The notes under the pieces are model-generated. The model was not told the DNA's origin. It did not search any database and saw only the letters and a list, made by a program, of their open reading frames with translations. Made by a program: the position numbers and the translations under genes. Source: Zelopaecilomyces penicillatus (Eukaryota; Ascomycota; Sordariomycetes; Hypocreales; Pseudodiploosporaceae). From it: a DNA stretch of 64,000 nucleotides. Shown piece by piece: positions 1 to 12,147 of the stretch; within the stretch, counting starts at the first letter, position 1; the number at the start of each line of letters is the position of its first letter. The stretch lies in assembly GCA_005765155.1 (NCBI GenBank), contig VCCP01000001.1, positions 1,674,001-1,738,000 of the forward strand. Reading direction: 5' to 3'.

Positions 1-506
1 AAAACCCTCGACCGCTTTTGAACCTTGCAGGTGACTTCCCAGAACCCCCACGCTCTCGCGATGGCATGCGACTTGCACCTGGACCTCTCATGCCAGGCCA
101 TAGCCAGGGCCGTGGTGTGCGCGCCCCTACTGGTTCGCCCCTTGTTGACTATGCAACTGGCAACCCCAATTCAACCCCCAGAAGACTTGGGCCTCCTCCT
201 GGCAACGGGGGACCACCGCCGCCGCCACCAGCGAGTGCTCGCGGACGGAGTCGTTCAACAGCCGCACCTCACAGTAGCCGTCGGGGACCACCTGATGATC
301 TTCCTCCGGTTCCTCCAATGCCGCATCGTGGCGGTGGTCCCGGTCCCAACGGGGGCAGACGCGACAGGATGCCCATGAACCCAGACATGGTTCCTCGTGT
401 ACGTGATCAGCGCCCCCTCTCCCCTCGTCCACACTCACCTCTTCCGCATGCGCCGCGTCACCGGGAGCCCCGTCATCAGGAGCCCTTGGTCAATCGAGCA
501 CGATAA
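1..506 (+). CDS. 3' end of a proline/arginine-rich protein (partial)
   Basis: One frame is open from base 3 to a TAA at 504-506 and encodes the last ~167 residues of a protein whose 5' part lies left of the window. The sequence is very rich in Pro, Arg, Gly and His, with a hexaproline run about a third of the way in, and has no recognisable folded domain. It looks like a disordered C-terminal tail of the sort that binds SH3 or WW domains, but that is inference. A TTGCAG at 25-30 could be a 3' splice site, so the true exon may begin at base 31. I do not recognise the protein. The strongly biased composition and clean stop support real coding sequence. Confidence 0.5.
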   Translation, partial: NPRPLLNLAGDFPEPPRSRDGMRLAPGPLMPGHSQGRGVRAPTGSPLVDYATGNPNSTPRRLGPPPGNGGPPPPPPASARGRSRSTAAPHSSRRGPPDDLPPVPPMPHRGGGPGPNGGRRDRMPMNPDMVPRVRDQRPLSPRPHSPLPHAPRHREPRHQEPLVNRAR

Positions 507-1699
507 GCGCCATCATATATGCGACATGTTCTATGCTATTTCCTCGATATTTGGCCTGCATCCTCCTTCTTCCCTGCTCATTTTACCCCCCCTATGATGA
601 GATCCTGGTATTTTGGCGTGAATACGTTTGGATAAATTGCGCTTATTTAATCTTCTTGGATGGTACCAATGACGACACTTTTTGAGGTCATAATGTTTCA
701 TATTATTTATTTTTGGGACTCTACTGACCCGGCTGGGCGGTTTGGGGAATGTTGATTTGGTATACGAATTGTACTGAGACTGAGGCTTATGAGCTCGTGA
801 CAGTCTAACATGGTATAATCACCAAAAAAGGTGCTTATAGAATCAAACTACTTGACTGGCATGACTAGCGACTGTAACTATAAAATAATGACTTGCGTTA
901 TACTGGTGATTTTACAGTGATACAATTCTCTCATTGCAATTATTGTGCCGTCAACTCATGCTTAGCTGTCCTGCTTTATCCCGTCTTTCTGCACTGAAAG
1001 TGATGTGTAGTTCAGACTTTTCTATTTTTGTAGGATTTGATTTCACTTGTAGCGGACGTCATATAGAAATAAACTACATCAAAGTGGACAGTGACAATTA
1101 CCATCGCTGCGCTGCGAAATAGGACATTGTTAAGTGTTTGTTAAGAGTACTGCCAGTGTTCAATAGGGAGGCAATCAACATGGTATTGAGGAAAACTCCG
1201 TTAGTATGACAGACACCCCTTACAATTCAAGAGAGCGTGAAAAGCTTACCTATAATCCTGATTAGTTTGGTGGCTGCGAATATAGTAATAATGGTAATTC
1301 ATGTTCCCATATATTACTAGACGTAACTTGTTATTTATATAGATGGTTGTAGATACTCTCCTGGGGTTGTTTCGGTACTACAAGCATTGTACAGTGTGGT
1401 AGCCAGTCTTTACACTGTTCACACTCGAGTAGCCCTGCCGATGCACTTTGACGCGTTGTGGTGAGCCGTCACATCGTGACAGTAGCTACCTGCCTCCCAC
1501 TGTGCTAACCTGGCAGCTGCGCCGGCCGTATATTCTACAGCTGCGGGTTCTTGATGGTCCGAGAAGCAGATCACTTTCAATCGGAGTACGCCAGTGTTGC
1601 TGCTCCGTAAGAACACAACTTCCAGCATCCCCAGCTCCCTCGACCCAGCGGGACAGCAAGCTTGCGACCCCACGTCAACACCCCGACTACCCACCCAAC
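507..1699. other. intergenic region, no gene seen
   Basis: About 1.2 kb between the proline-rich gene and cdc23. It is AT-rich up to about 1400, as expected for a 3' flank, with an AATAAA-like motif near 1069. The last ~250 bases before the cdc23 ATG are more GC-rich and are probably its promoter and leader. The open frames here are short and unremarkable. Confidence 0.6.
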
Positions 1700-3926
1700 A
1701 TGGCACTGAGCTCACACGACGTCTCAAACCTGAGGGCTGCATTGCAAGATGCGGTGGTGAGGTGCTCAGAGCGGTGCCTCTACCAATCGTCCAAGTGGTG
1801 AGCGCACGCCGTCCGGAGGATCAAGATCATGTTTACAGACATCTAATGTTGAGCATCAAGGGCAGCCGAGCTCCTGGATGCCTTGCCTGATGCCGAACAA
1901 GAGGGAGATGATGTCAGTGCCACCAGCCCGCACTTATCGCCCATCTTCTCCCCTAATCAAGATCCCGAGGAAGCAGCCCTAGAAGCCAAGGAGCTGAGCA
2001 AATACCTCCTCGCCAAATCTCTATTCGACTGCAAAGAATTCGACCGCTGCGCCGCCGTCTTCCTCCCAGATTCGCTCCTATCCACGGTCCTTGCCTCTCG
2101 ATCCGAACAAATTACGGCCGGCCACAAGGGAAAAGGGAAACCCAAAGTTACGAGCGCACCCCGCCCGTCTGGCATCGTTCCGCTACCTAAGCTCAGCCAA
2201 AAGAGTCTGTTCCTGGGCCTATATGCCAAGTTCATGTCGGGGGAGAAGCGCAAGAATGAGGATACAGAGATGGTGATGGGCCCGCAGGATATCGGTACCA
2301 TATTGAACAAACAGCTTATAGTCGTGGGTCGGTTTCTGGCAGCCTGGTTTGATGAGAGGACCACGGATGACGACGAGGTTCTTGGAAGTCAGGGTTGGCT
2401 GGAGTACTTGTGAGTTTTTTTTTTTGGGTGTTCTTTTCTTTGTCTTTTGTTGTTGTCTAATGGATCCATCTGCGCTTACGCTGACTCCCCATTCACAGAT
2501 ACGGTATGGTGCTTGCCAAGGAGAAGAATGATGAGAAGGCTCTCGAATTCCTCATTCGCAGCGTTCACAAGTATCCAATGAATTGGGGTTGCTGGCTGGA
2601 AATGACGTCTTTAATATCCGGAGTTGAGGATGTAAGTTTTCTTCCGCCCCTCCCCCATCACTTCTGACATTTGCTGATTTTTTTCTCTGCTAGATGAACC
2701 GAATAACACGCCATTGTCCCCAGAACATCGTTTCTTATATATTCCACCTGCATACGTCATTAGAGTTGTATCAGCAGTCACCAGATCTTGCGAACAACTT
2801 AGATGAGTTGCTCACCATTTTCCCTACTTCATCTTTTCTTCTCACTTGCAATGCTCTCCTAGCCTATCATGCCAAGGATCTTATGGCCGCTGAACAGCAT
2901 TTCAGCCGGTTACTGTCTCTTCACCCGCATAGACTGGATTCACTCGACCACTATTCAAACATCCTCTACGTTTTGAATCTTCGACCTAAGCTTGCCTTCC
3001 TTGCACATTTGTGTTCGGGTGTGGACAAATTCCGTCCAGAATCGTGTGTAGTAATTGGGAATTACTACTCATTACTGTCGATGCACGAAAAGGCTGTCCA
3101 ATATTTCCGCAGAGCTTTAACCCTTGACAGGTCATGTCTTTCTGCATGGACATTGATGGGCCATGAATATGTGGAGCTGAAGAATACCCATGCCGCGATT
3201 GAGTCGTATCGTCGGGCTGTTGATGTTAATCGGCGAGACTATCGCGCCTGGTACGGCCTTGGCCAAACGTATGAAATGTTGGAAATGCACACCTACTCCT
3301 TGTGGTACTACAAGAAAGCTGCAGGCTTACGCCCATGGGATGGTAAAATGTGGATGGCAGTCGGTTCTTGCTTGCAAAAAATGGGCAGGGAGCGCGATGG
3401 CATTAAGGCTCTTAAGCGGGCTCTTTTAGCAGATGCATACTATGAGACTGGGAGCAGTTTTGGAAGCGGAGGAGATCTCCTCGGCGGCCGTAGAGCTACG
3501 GGACATATGGACCCTGAAATTCTACTTCAGATTGCCATCATGTATGATCAGCTCGACGAAGAAGAGGAGGCTAAGGCATATATGGAGTTATGCGTGGCCC
3601 AGGAAGATGGCGGCGCAGAGGCAGACATCAGCCTTGCCGAGTCCGTTAGAATTCACAATGATTCACCGGGGGGCTCGGAAGACAACGCAGAGCGGGAAGA
3701 GAACACTGGTGAAGGAGGGGGCGAAGGTACAGGTGTTACGGCGGCAACCAGCAAAGCCCGCATGTGGCTTGCGAAATTTGCCATGCGTACAGCAGATTAT
3801 GCGACGGCAAATCGCCTCGCAACAGAACTATGCCAGGATGGCGTTGAAGTTGAAGAAGCCAAAGCTCTAGTCAGAGAGGTTAGATCAAGACTTGAAGCTT
3901 CCGGGTCTTTGGGCCATGCCAGTTAG
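1700..3926 (+). CDS. cdc23: Anaphase-promoting complex subunit 8 (Cdc23/Apc8/Cut23)
   Basis: TPR scaffold subunit of the nuclear anaphase-promoting complex, the ubiquitin ligase that targets securin and mitotic cyclins. Four exons, 1700-1797, 1861-2409, 2499-2631 and 2694-3926, join in one frame to give 670 residues. The 63-nt first intron has a CTAAT branch point. The N-terminal ~35 residues plus exon 2 match the Apc8 N-terminal domain: a conserved WAAELL motif is completed exactly across intron 1. From about residue 260 on there are tandem TPR helices, including the motifs CLSAWTLMGHEYVELKN and YRAWYGLGQTYE typical of Apc8. A Glu/Gly-rich low-complexity insert sits near residues 575-600, before a final helical region. 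The length fits fungal Apc8. The ATG at 1700 has a good context and starts the family-like N-terminus. Identity is very likely. Confidence 0.92.
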
Positions 3927-4415
3927 CAACCGCGGGCGAGATTCGGATATTAAAAAGACAACCAGAGAAAGATCACCTCAACATGAATATATATGATGAA
4001 CGTACATGCGACATAAGAGACAATTATACGCACCGCCGTCAACAATCACCTTGATTGACATGAACGATGCTATAAAAGGAGCACTTGCATATTAAAGGCG
4101 AGCCAAGTGTGGCACAAGCAAGCTGATGTTACGGCTGACATACAAAGCACGGAGTGGACTCGGCGGTTTTTTTATAAGTTGCTCAAAAGGAGCTTTTATT
4201 TAACGGCCATGGGCCAAATTAACAAGTCGTCCGGAACCCCTACTTGGGCGCCTCCGGATTCCCCCAGATTATTAAATGCCTTGGTACATTCCCCAGGAGC
4301 CAGGGGAAAGTTACGACTAGTACAAGAAGATAAGTCGAAGCAGCGGACCGTCAACCAACCACGCCCAGATAGAGCTTGATAGCGACATCGAATCCCCACC
4401 TCTCGCCAAACTAGT

Positions 4416-4888
4416 CTATAGAGCAAAGACAGCCATGCCAGCAAGGGCCAAGGCACCGAAACCAACACGCTCAGCAGCGCCAGTAGGCACAGTCACCGGG
4501 CCAGTGGTGGGAGCCACAGGGACGTTGGGTGGAGGAACGCCAGTGGGAGCCGTAGGGTTATGGGTGATGGTGCAAGGGCAGTCTGGTTCGTTGTTAGACA
4601 CATGTTCTTTTAGTTGCATGTAACGGAATATAGATACTCACTGGTGATGGTCAGAGTGGTGGGCTTGCTGACGGTGATGGTCTGGTTGTTGACGCAGATG
4701 GTTGTTGGCTCCTGCGTTGTGTATTAGTGACAGGTACAAACTCAATGGATATCAAGAAAGCTGGGACATACAGGGCAGTAAGTCACGTAGTCGGTGGTGA
4801 CGACAGTGGTGTACTTGGTGCCGTTGTTGTGAGCGGCAACGGAGCCAACAAGGGCCGCGACGGAAGCAATGACCTGGACGGAACGCAT
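4416..4888 (-). CDS. small GPI-anchored cell-wall protein (ccg-6-like)
   Basis: Three exons on the minus strand (4888-4772, 4711-4642, 4582-4416) give 117 residues. Residues 1-19 form a signal peptide ending VAA. A Thr/Val-rich middle with short YVTYCP and TITNCPCTIT cysteine motifs follows, typical of small fungal wall proteins such as the clock-controlled ccg-6 type. Next comes a Pro/Thr spacer. The C-terminus is a hydrophobic tail (FGALALAGMAVFAL) after small residues, the expected GPI-attachment signal. It probably sits in the cell wall or on the plasma membrane outer face. Both introns (60 and 59 nt) restore the frame precisely at the cysteine motifs, which supports the model. The 5' leader (about 4889-5000) is CT-rich, as in highly expressed fungal genes. 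The assignment to a ccg-6-like group rests on pattern, not on a search. Confidence 0.7.
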
Positions 4889-5712
4889 TTTGACTGGTAA
4901 GGCGACTAAGGCGAAGCGAGAGAAAGTCGATGAAGTTGGACTGGGCGTCTGAAGAAAACGAGTGTTGGGATGGATGGGAATGGAGTGCTGGAGAATGAGT
5001 TGAAAGAGCCGGACGATGGCTCTCCTTTGTAGTCGAGCAAGGGCAGATCCGTTCGGAGGGAGGAAAGCTACGTTCAGCCAGACTCATTTCAAAGTACCCT
5101 ACCACTAGACCTGAGCCGTCCGACAAGACTCCGCGGACTGGTGAATCAGGCATATCAAACCATCTTGTTACTTCGTATCGGTACAGTAATGTGCTTAGCT
5201 CCAGGGGGGGAGGAGAGCAGATCCATGGAACAGCCATCAAGGGCGCGAGGCCAAAGCTACCTCCTAAGGGTACTACATAAAACATTCTCGTATACAGAGC
5301 ACAGATTTACAAGATTTATTCCATACCTAAACCACTAGACTTTCATGCGGTAAATTGAGGTGGATTATCCGTGCAAAGGGGAGGGGAGGGGATACGAGAT
5401 GGGGAAAGTGGAAAAGGCTCCAATAATAGAACATCACCACCACTTTCAGCCACCATAATAGCATGGAAGGGATCGAAGAGGGCGAATGCAGGGGAAATAA
5501 GGTTGAGACCTCGGATGATGTTAACAAAATGAGAGTGGCCTGACTGGAATTTGCGAGGTAATATTACTACCTACGTGTAGCAAAAGAGGGATTCGGGCTA
5601 ATTAGGGGAAGAGAATTGGTTGCAAAGAGAGGTAGTAATAATCCAAGCGCGGTCGCGTCGTGACTTGCTTGTTGCTGATGAAACAAAGATGTTGTTATTG
5701 AACTTTTTATTT

Positions 5713-5733
5713 GTATTTTTATTTTTATTTTTG
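5713..5733. repeat. ATTTTT microsatellite
   Basis: About three tandem copies of ATTTTT. A near-identical run lies near 9554-9571; both follow an AACTTTTTATTT-like lead-in. Confidence 0.7.
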
Positions 5734-8700
5734 GCTTTGAATGACTGCAATATGGTGAGTGTGCTGTGCAATTGAACAGAAACAAGTCATAATGTGCATG
5801 CTTTTTTTGGGTTGGTTATAGAGTATCTTTGCATGCATCTGCTTCTGTTCTAAAAACGCGACTTTTGCTTCTTCTCCATAACATGAACAAGCTCGCGTCT
5901 CTTTTTTTATTTTTTACAGACTGGGTGAAGGACCATTTGTCTCAGACTGTATCAGGCGGATATTATAATAAGGCGTAGATTGGGCTGTCTAGGTAATAAT
6001 TTAGTTCAGGTAAGCGATCTGGAGCAGTCTCATCGTAATTCCCCGCATCGATCGTACTGTGTTGTTTCGCCAAGTCAAATGGTGATGAGGCTAGGTATTG
6101 TGGAATGCATGATGTTGTTGTTCGCCTTTCTAGGCTCGCATTCGTTATTTCAGAAAGCCATGGAAATGCCGTACTTTTAGAATTCTACATGTGTTTGATT
6201 CGAGGGCAGCAATGCTCTGAGAATGTCAAAGAGCTCAAGAAAAAATCAATTAGGTGCCCAGATAGTGAAGCCAGGCGAAACCTGCTGGCCGCATCACGGC
6301 GCATTGTTCTCATGTGATCACCTCCAGTCTCTAGGGTATCTGTATGTTCCAGCTAATTGACTGCATCAAGCGTCGGCCCCTGGGCCATTTGCACTACAAT
6401 GGCAGATGAGCTCCCTTGCATATGTATATTCATGGATGGTGAGTCTGCAGGACCAACATGCATTGGAATGCCACTGGCTTAGCTTTTGCAGTCCAGTTCC
6501 AAATCGGCTCGTAGGGACGTCATGTTTGAGACAACACCGCACTCATAATGTTTGTATCCGTACACGCGCAGGACTTTGCCCGCTGTAATGCTTAATTGGG
6601 CCGCAAGACAACGATGTTGGGCGAATGCAATGCATCTTGAAAGAGAAGGTGCCATGAGGTAAAGCACCCGTAGTGAATGAGGGAGTTTCGATACACAATC
6701 CGCCGATAGTTGAGACGAGAATAATGATGCTCCTCCAAGTGTCAATGGAAGGATCATAGCCCAACCGTGTGGTGGTTACAGTGCGAACGATGCCAGCACA
6801 GTACTCACATCGGCATTGACGATCGCTCCTCCCCTCCCTTCATAAAGTTACCAGCCCTACTTCTGCCCTTGAACTCGTATCACGAAGTTACTCCTTTGGC
6901 TCCTACAACGACGTCGCTGGCCTTCCCATAATACCTCTTGTCACAGCCATGCCTTGCATGCAACCGACTGGCCCCTAGCCAACCCCGAGGCTGGTCTCAC
7001 CATCTCCCTGCGGGAACAGCTCGAAGAGCGTGAGCGACGGATTTTTTGATAGGGTGTCCAACAGTCCCTTTCCTTGACCCAAAGGCCAATTGCTTCTGAG
7101 TCTGACCCAGCCTCACAAACGCCGACTCTGCCGGCCCAGGGCAGCGCGATGATGCTGTCCATATCCCCCCGGGCAAGCGCCTTTCTTTTGGAGGCAGATG
7201 TCCAGCGACATCAGGCTGCCTACCTACTCTGCCGGAAGGCGTCTCGCCACAAACCACACTGGCTGGCCTGCACGATGCAACAAATGGTTCAGAAGCAAAC
7301 GCCTTGTTGAGGAACTGACTGACACTTCTCATGCCGGGTCAGCACACGTCAACCCCTGAACCTGAAAAGAAAATGCTTTTTTAGGGACCCCATTCTGCAT
7401 TTCAGCCCTCATGTTGCATCTAGGTCATGCATCTTATTGAATCAACCTGCCGTCATCTCAGTCTTTTTTTCCTGCTGCGCCAACCAGGATTCTCTTCCGG
7501 ACATTGGCCAGGTCTGGACAGACCAACGCAACAGGGATATGGTCACAACCTCATGCGACATTCTTCCAGCTGTGCTGTTCTTCCTCCCCGCGCTATTTTC
7601 AGTGGTCTTCCCATTACGACCATTGTGTGCTTGTCTTGTGATCAATTACGTATTACTGGCACATGTTGTTATCGCTGCAGGTACGGTCGCAAATGTGCCA
7701 CTATCAATTCTAATTGGCCTCCAATATGATACGTCCTCCCACCTCTGAAAGGTGCATTCCGGGCACACTCCCTCATCCTATCTGCACCAATCACCATTGG
7801 TAATCCAATTCTTAGCAAGCGATGCCGGGTTGTCGGCGAACTTTGCCCGCGCTGTACCTCCGTTCTGCTCACTCGTTGCCGGCTTATATTTCGTACACCA
7901 CGGACAAAATGGGAAGCTATGCGGCCGACAGTCAGTTCCGTTCTGGAGTTCCGTCTTTTAGCGCGTGGCGCCAGTTGATACGCTTGAAAACTCTGACGCA
8001 TTTAGCCTCCGTACAATATGACTCGCTGGTAAGGACCGTTGGATACCAGGCCGCAGACTTTTTGTCCCTCACACAGTGGGGTCTGAAGAGTTTTCGCTTC
8101 AAATGCTCACTTAGGTTGGTAGATTTTCTTCTTCCGGACGTTTTGATGAGAGGGTTTTGTGCCGCAATCACCCTGGTTCTGAGACACAGCATTCTGGCCC
8201 GAGATAGCCATCTTCATTGCCGCTCTTTGATGCCCTGCCGCCTTCATATGATTCATACATGGACAAGTAAAGAAAGATGGCTATCATTCTATTGATGAAG
8301 AAAGAAACATAGCATGCATCGCGACTCACCAACAACCAGGAGTTTTGGAGTTACCTAGTGATGATTGTCTTGCTAACTGCTATACCCTGCGAGTACGACA
8401 GCGGGCCAAGGCTTGACCATGAATAACCAGTTATTTGGGCTGCCATATGCCAAGTTGGCTTGCTGGTAGAAAGCTCCAGAATTGTCAATCCTCCTCGGAA
8501 CACATCATTCTCACCTTGGGTTGCCACTCATTCTGCCCACGCATGGTTTGAAGTTCGCGAACGCCACCATTCGACGCGATGTATTTGTGACATCGAGGTA
8601 TGAGCACACCGGCTGATTACCGTCTTGAATCGGTTCTTCCGGTGCCTTCTCAGAGGGAATCGGGTCGGTGTTTATAAGCCCCCTTCACTTGCCACATGAT

Positions 8701-9553
8701 TGGAGGACGAAATGGGCCAGTTTAGTGCTGTGAGCTACCAATTCGTGGTGTGAGTGAGTTTTTGTAGGATTATTAATAACATTTTCTTCATTCACATGGC
8801 ACAACTGCGGTACCATTTCATGTGGTCACTTACACCACATGACTGATTCCGCGCCAAGTATATGTGCACGCAAATGCTTGAGTGCTTGACATCTACCCCA
8901 GTTTCTGTTCGAGGAGTATCATCTACAGTAACACACAGGCAACCGGTCAATATGAAGTCCAATCAAGCGACGCAGGATCGTCATAAGTAGGAAACGTCAC
9001 AATTGCAGGATAGGCGACCACTACTGCCCGTATCAACGATTACAATACCGCGTTGAGCAGCAGAGTTCATTACCTGGTGCCTGGTGCTTGGATACATTCA
9101 CATGAATCATTATGACCTCAATAGACAAACACCTCTTCAGAGTTTTCATTCTCCACTTTACCTCAGTCACCGTCCTTGCTCCTAATGCAGAGTTTTCCCG
9201 GTGCCAGTGTGGCGGAATGGGACCGTCAGCGAGCACTGGCGAGTCGTGTGAAGGCTGATTGGCGCTTCCGAGAAGCGGCCTCTGCTGGCGCTCCCCTGGC
9301 GCTGCTTTGTTTGCTGGCCTTGCAGGAGTCAGACCCTTGAAGTGGTAGTGATCGCCAGGCACAATGGTCAATGTGCAGAAGAGGAAAAAAAGCTTGGCGT
9401 GAGCGTGCTGCAAGTCCACCCGCTCCCGTTTCTCAAACTTCCCGAGGCTTCCGCACAGTGTGCGCTGGCGATGATGGGCGGGTTTTTGACGGGCGTCTTG
9501 GTGCAAACTGTGAAGGCGATGGATCGATTGTCGAATTGACGACCCTGTTGTAA

Positions 9554-9571
9554 CTTTTTATTTTTATTTTT
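9554..9571. repeat. TTTTTA microsatellite
   Basis: Three copies of TTTTTA-type units, resembling the run near 5713-5733 in both unit and left flank. Confidence 0.7.
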
Positions 9572-10604
9572 ACGGAATGGAGAGGGTTATTATAATGGCT
9601 GTTGTCACAAGAGGACGAGGGCTGGGCCCAAGACATGCCAGCCTCGGTGAAGGAAGATACCGCAGTGGTGACATCCCGTGTCTCTTCGTATCGAATCTGT
9701 ACGGCTGGGTGCCATTGTCTTGAACGACTTCCACGTGTCGTGTGCTACAACCCCTCACATGAAGCAACAGCACAGCAAGATTTAATCTGCTCTTGTGCCA
9801 CTGTGCGAGATGTCAGAGCTGATTGACTGGATGGATGTGGAGCGGGAAGAATTAGCTTTTTTTTCTCTTTCGTTTTCATTTTATCTCTTTGTTTTTGCTT
9901 CTGACAAGTATCGCTACTGATTACATCCATCAACTCACGGCATCGCCAGCTCAGCAGGCGCAAGGACCAAGGCCAGGGACCCATGGCCAGGGGCTCGCAC
10001 ACCGTACCGATACCTGGGAGCGCGCTTGTGATTGTGTGGGTGTGTTTGCGCCTTGGTTGGCGAGAATAGAAAGTACCGTTTGTACCTGCAAAAGTCGGCG
10101 TTGGTCCTGTCAGGGCTGGCCACATGGAAACTCCTGTGAGGTACCAGGCACCGCGGCCCGGGCACCAGCCAATGGCGGGCCGTGGCCGGGCTCAATCCAT
10201 AGCATGGCGCTAGTAAATGGCCGGAGACAGGGGGGGCCATTGTTTGCGATTATAGTGCCCAGATATTGGCTTATTAGGATTGGGCTGGAGAGGTTGAAGG
10301 TACAAGGCAAGGGGGGCGAGGGCTGCGCCTTTTTCAACCAACCTGGAACGTACTGAATACACTAAGGTTGGCACAGGTATTCTGCATGCCCAGTTTGGAT
10401 AAAGTGCTGGTCGGCATAGCCCTGCATCCATTGAGCTGCTAGTTGCGCAGGTACGCAACGCTTGTGCGACAAGCGTGCTGTAGGTACAAAGTGCAGTTTG
10501 TGGTGGTATTCTACGTACCTCTGTAGTAGTAGTAATTACAGCATTGTAGAGGATGAAGACTTGAAACTCTGCAGGCTAGCCCACTGCAGACCAGACAGGG
10601 CTGG

Positions 10605-10625
10605 GCTGGCTGGCTGGCTGGTTGG
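10605..10625. repeat. TGGC/TGGT tetranucleotide run
   Basis: Four copies of a GCTG/TGGC unit grade into GTTG units, in a GC-rich part of the gene desert. Confidence 0.7.
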
Positions 10626-11055
10626 TTGGGTTCGCTGCCTGCCAGCTGCCAGGTACCGCACACAGCGACCCAGCGACCCAGCACCACCCAACACCCTGAC
10701 AGTCGGGTATCAGGCCGAGTCGTTCGATCTGGGATCTGAGGGCGTGCCGACTGGGTGGCCACTGTCAGATACCCGTGCTGGCGGCGCTCTCTGGCTGCCT
10801 TCGCAGGGCAGGGGCAACAGTCGACACACGTCGACACCGTCTTTCCCCTCCGGCCTTCCCACTTCTGCGAGGGGGAGGTTCCTGCCTGCTGCTGGTTGAC
10901 TGAGTACCTGCATTGCACCTGACGCGGTGCTTTTTCGGGTGCGCTGTCGAGTCTCTCTCTCTGCCACATCGACATCAAATGACCAAAACCCATCCAATCC
11001 AGCCAACCCAGCCATTCGTTGCTCTGCCAGCCCCGTTCCACGTCTAATCGCAGGT

Positions 11056-11081
11056 CTCAACTCTCAACTCTCAACTCTCAA
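11056..11081. repeat. CTCAACT minisatellite
   Basis: Between three and four tandem copies of a seven-base CTCAACT unit. Confidence 0.8.
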
Positions 11082-11923
11082 GTCCCCGCTGACCGCACAA
11101 AGGCAATGATGGCTGGATCCCCCCAGGCGGCCCATTGTTTCGGCTTTTTCTTTTTCTTTGTTTCGTCGCGCAGAGCCGCTGATGGGGCGGCCGCGAAGGG
11201 AGGGGGCGTGAGAACTGAGTGGAGAAGGACAAAACAATTAAGGAATTAAGCCGCGCCCGGAAAAGGCTGGAACGCGTAATTCATCCTTTTTGCGCACCAA
11301 TCACACTGGCAAAAGATACTTGCAGCTGCCATCGCGGAGAGCACCGACTCACAAGTACCGATGCCATCAATCAGTCCAAACACAGCCAGCTCGCGGCAAA
11401 CGGCCAGCCAGCCGTGCTGTTGCTTCTGGAACAAGCCAAAGCCCACTGGCTAGGTCTGCGCGGTCGTTGACAAAGGCCCACACCTCCATGATCCCATTCA
11501 ATGGGATCTCCTGTCCCGTCTTATGAACCCACTTGGTGAATCCAGTGTGGCGTCAGGCTTGAGGTTGGCTTACCGGCTCGCCCACCATGTTGCCGGCTCT
11601 TGCAGCCATTCGTACTCCGTGCTTTTACTGTGCATTTGCTGGACGAATGCCAATACAAGCCTTTGTTGCGCAAGGTTGGGGGCTGTTCTGCAGACCAGAA
11701 GTATCCTGCTCGCTCTGCTGGCCTGACGCATGCATTGCTTTGTACCGACCCACGTCAACCACCATGGATTCTTTTGGATTTGACAAATCTGACTACTGCG
11801 TTGTTCCTGGCCCGTCCTGCATGCCACGCAAGTCCCGATGGATGGGTCGAAGGCTGCATGGGCCTGATTGTTCTCATCCGGCCCCGTCTTATTCACTTTT
11901 TATCCCCCCCCAGCTGCACGTTC

Positions 11924-12147
11924 TATAAAGATCCTCCGTATCCCCCTCCCCAAACTACCGCTTCATCACCATCGCTCATCATTGTTGTCTATCACTCAGT
12001 ACTTGCTTGTGCAATTTTGTGTCTGTCTTACTCGACTACCATTCATTCACTTTGAACTTGCTTAAGCTCTCGAAAATCAACTTCCTTCTCCCCTCTGATT
12101 TGACTATCAAACTCTCTCAACAACAACAACAAATCACAATTATCAAG
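11924..12147 (+). promoter_or_regulatory. core promoter and leader of the DNase1-like gene
   Basis: A TATA-like TATAAAG at 11924-11930 is followed by CT-rich DNA and a leader that ends in a CAA repeat (12118-12132) and the context ATCAAG-ATG. This is the classic layout of a highly expressed filamentous-fungal gene. Confidence 0.55.

Larger units (their letters stand above)
4889..11923. other. ~7-kb gene desert
   Basis: Apart from the CT-rich leader of the wall-protein gene at its left end, I see no convincing coding region here. The open frames on both strands are short (up to 157 codons), overlap in several frames, have no family-like motifs and do not join at good splice sites. The stretch holds T-rich microsatellites near 5714 and 9554, a GCTG run near 10605 and a seven-base minisatellite near 11056. 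TATA-like motifs followed by CT-rich DNA occur near 6841 and 8672. It may be a long upstream control region or encode non-coding RNA. Confidence 0.5.

Noticed and set aside
9033..9506. 157-codon minus-strand frame in the desert
   Set aside because: No motif and no splice partners; overlaps other frames; composition looks random.
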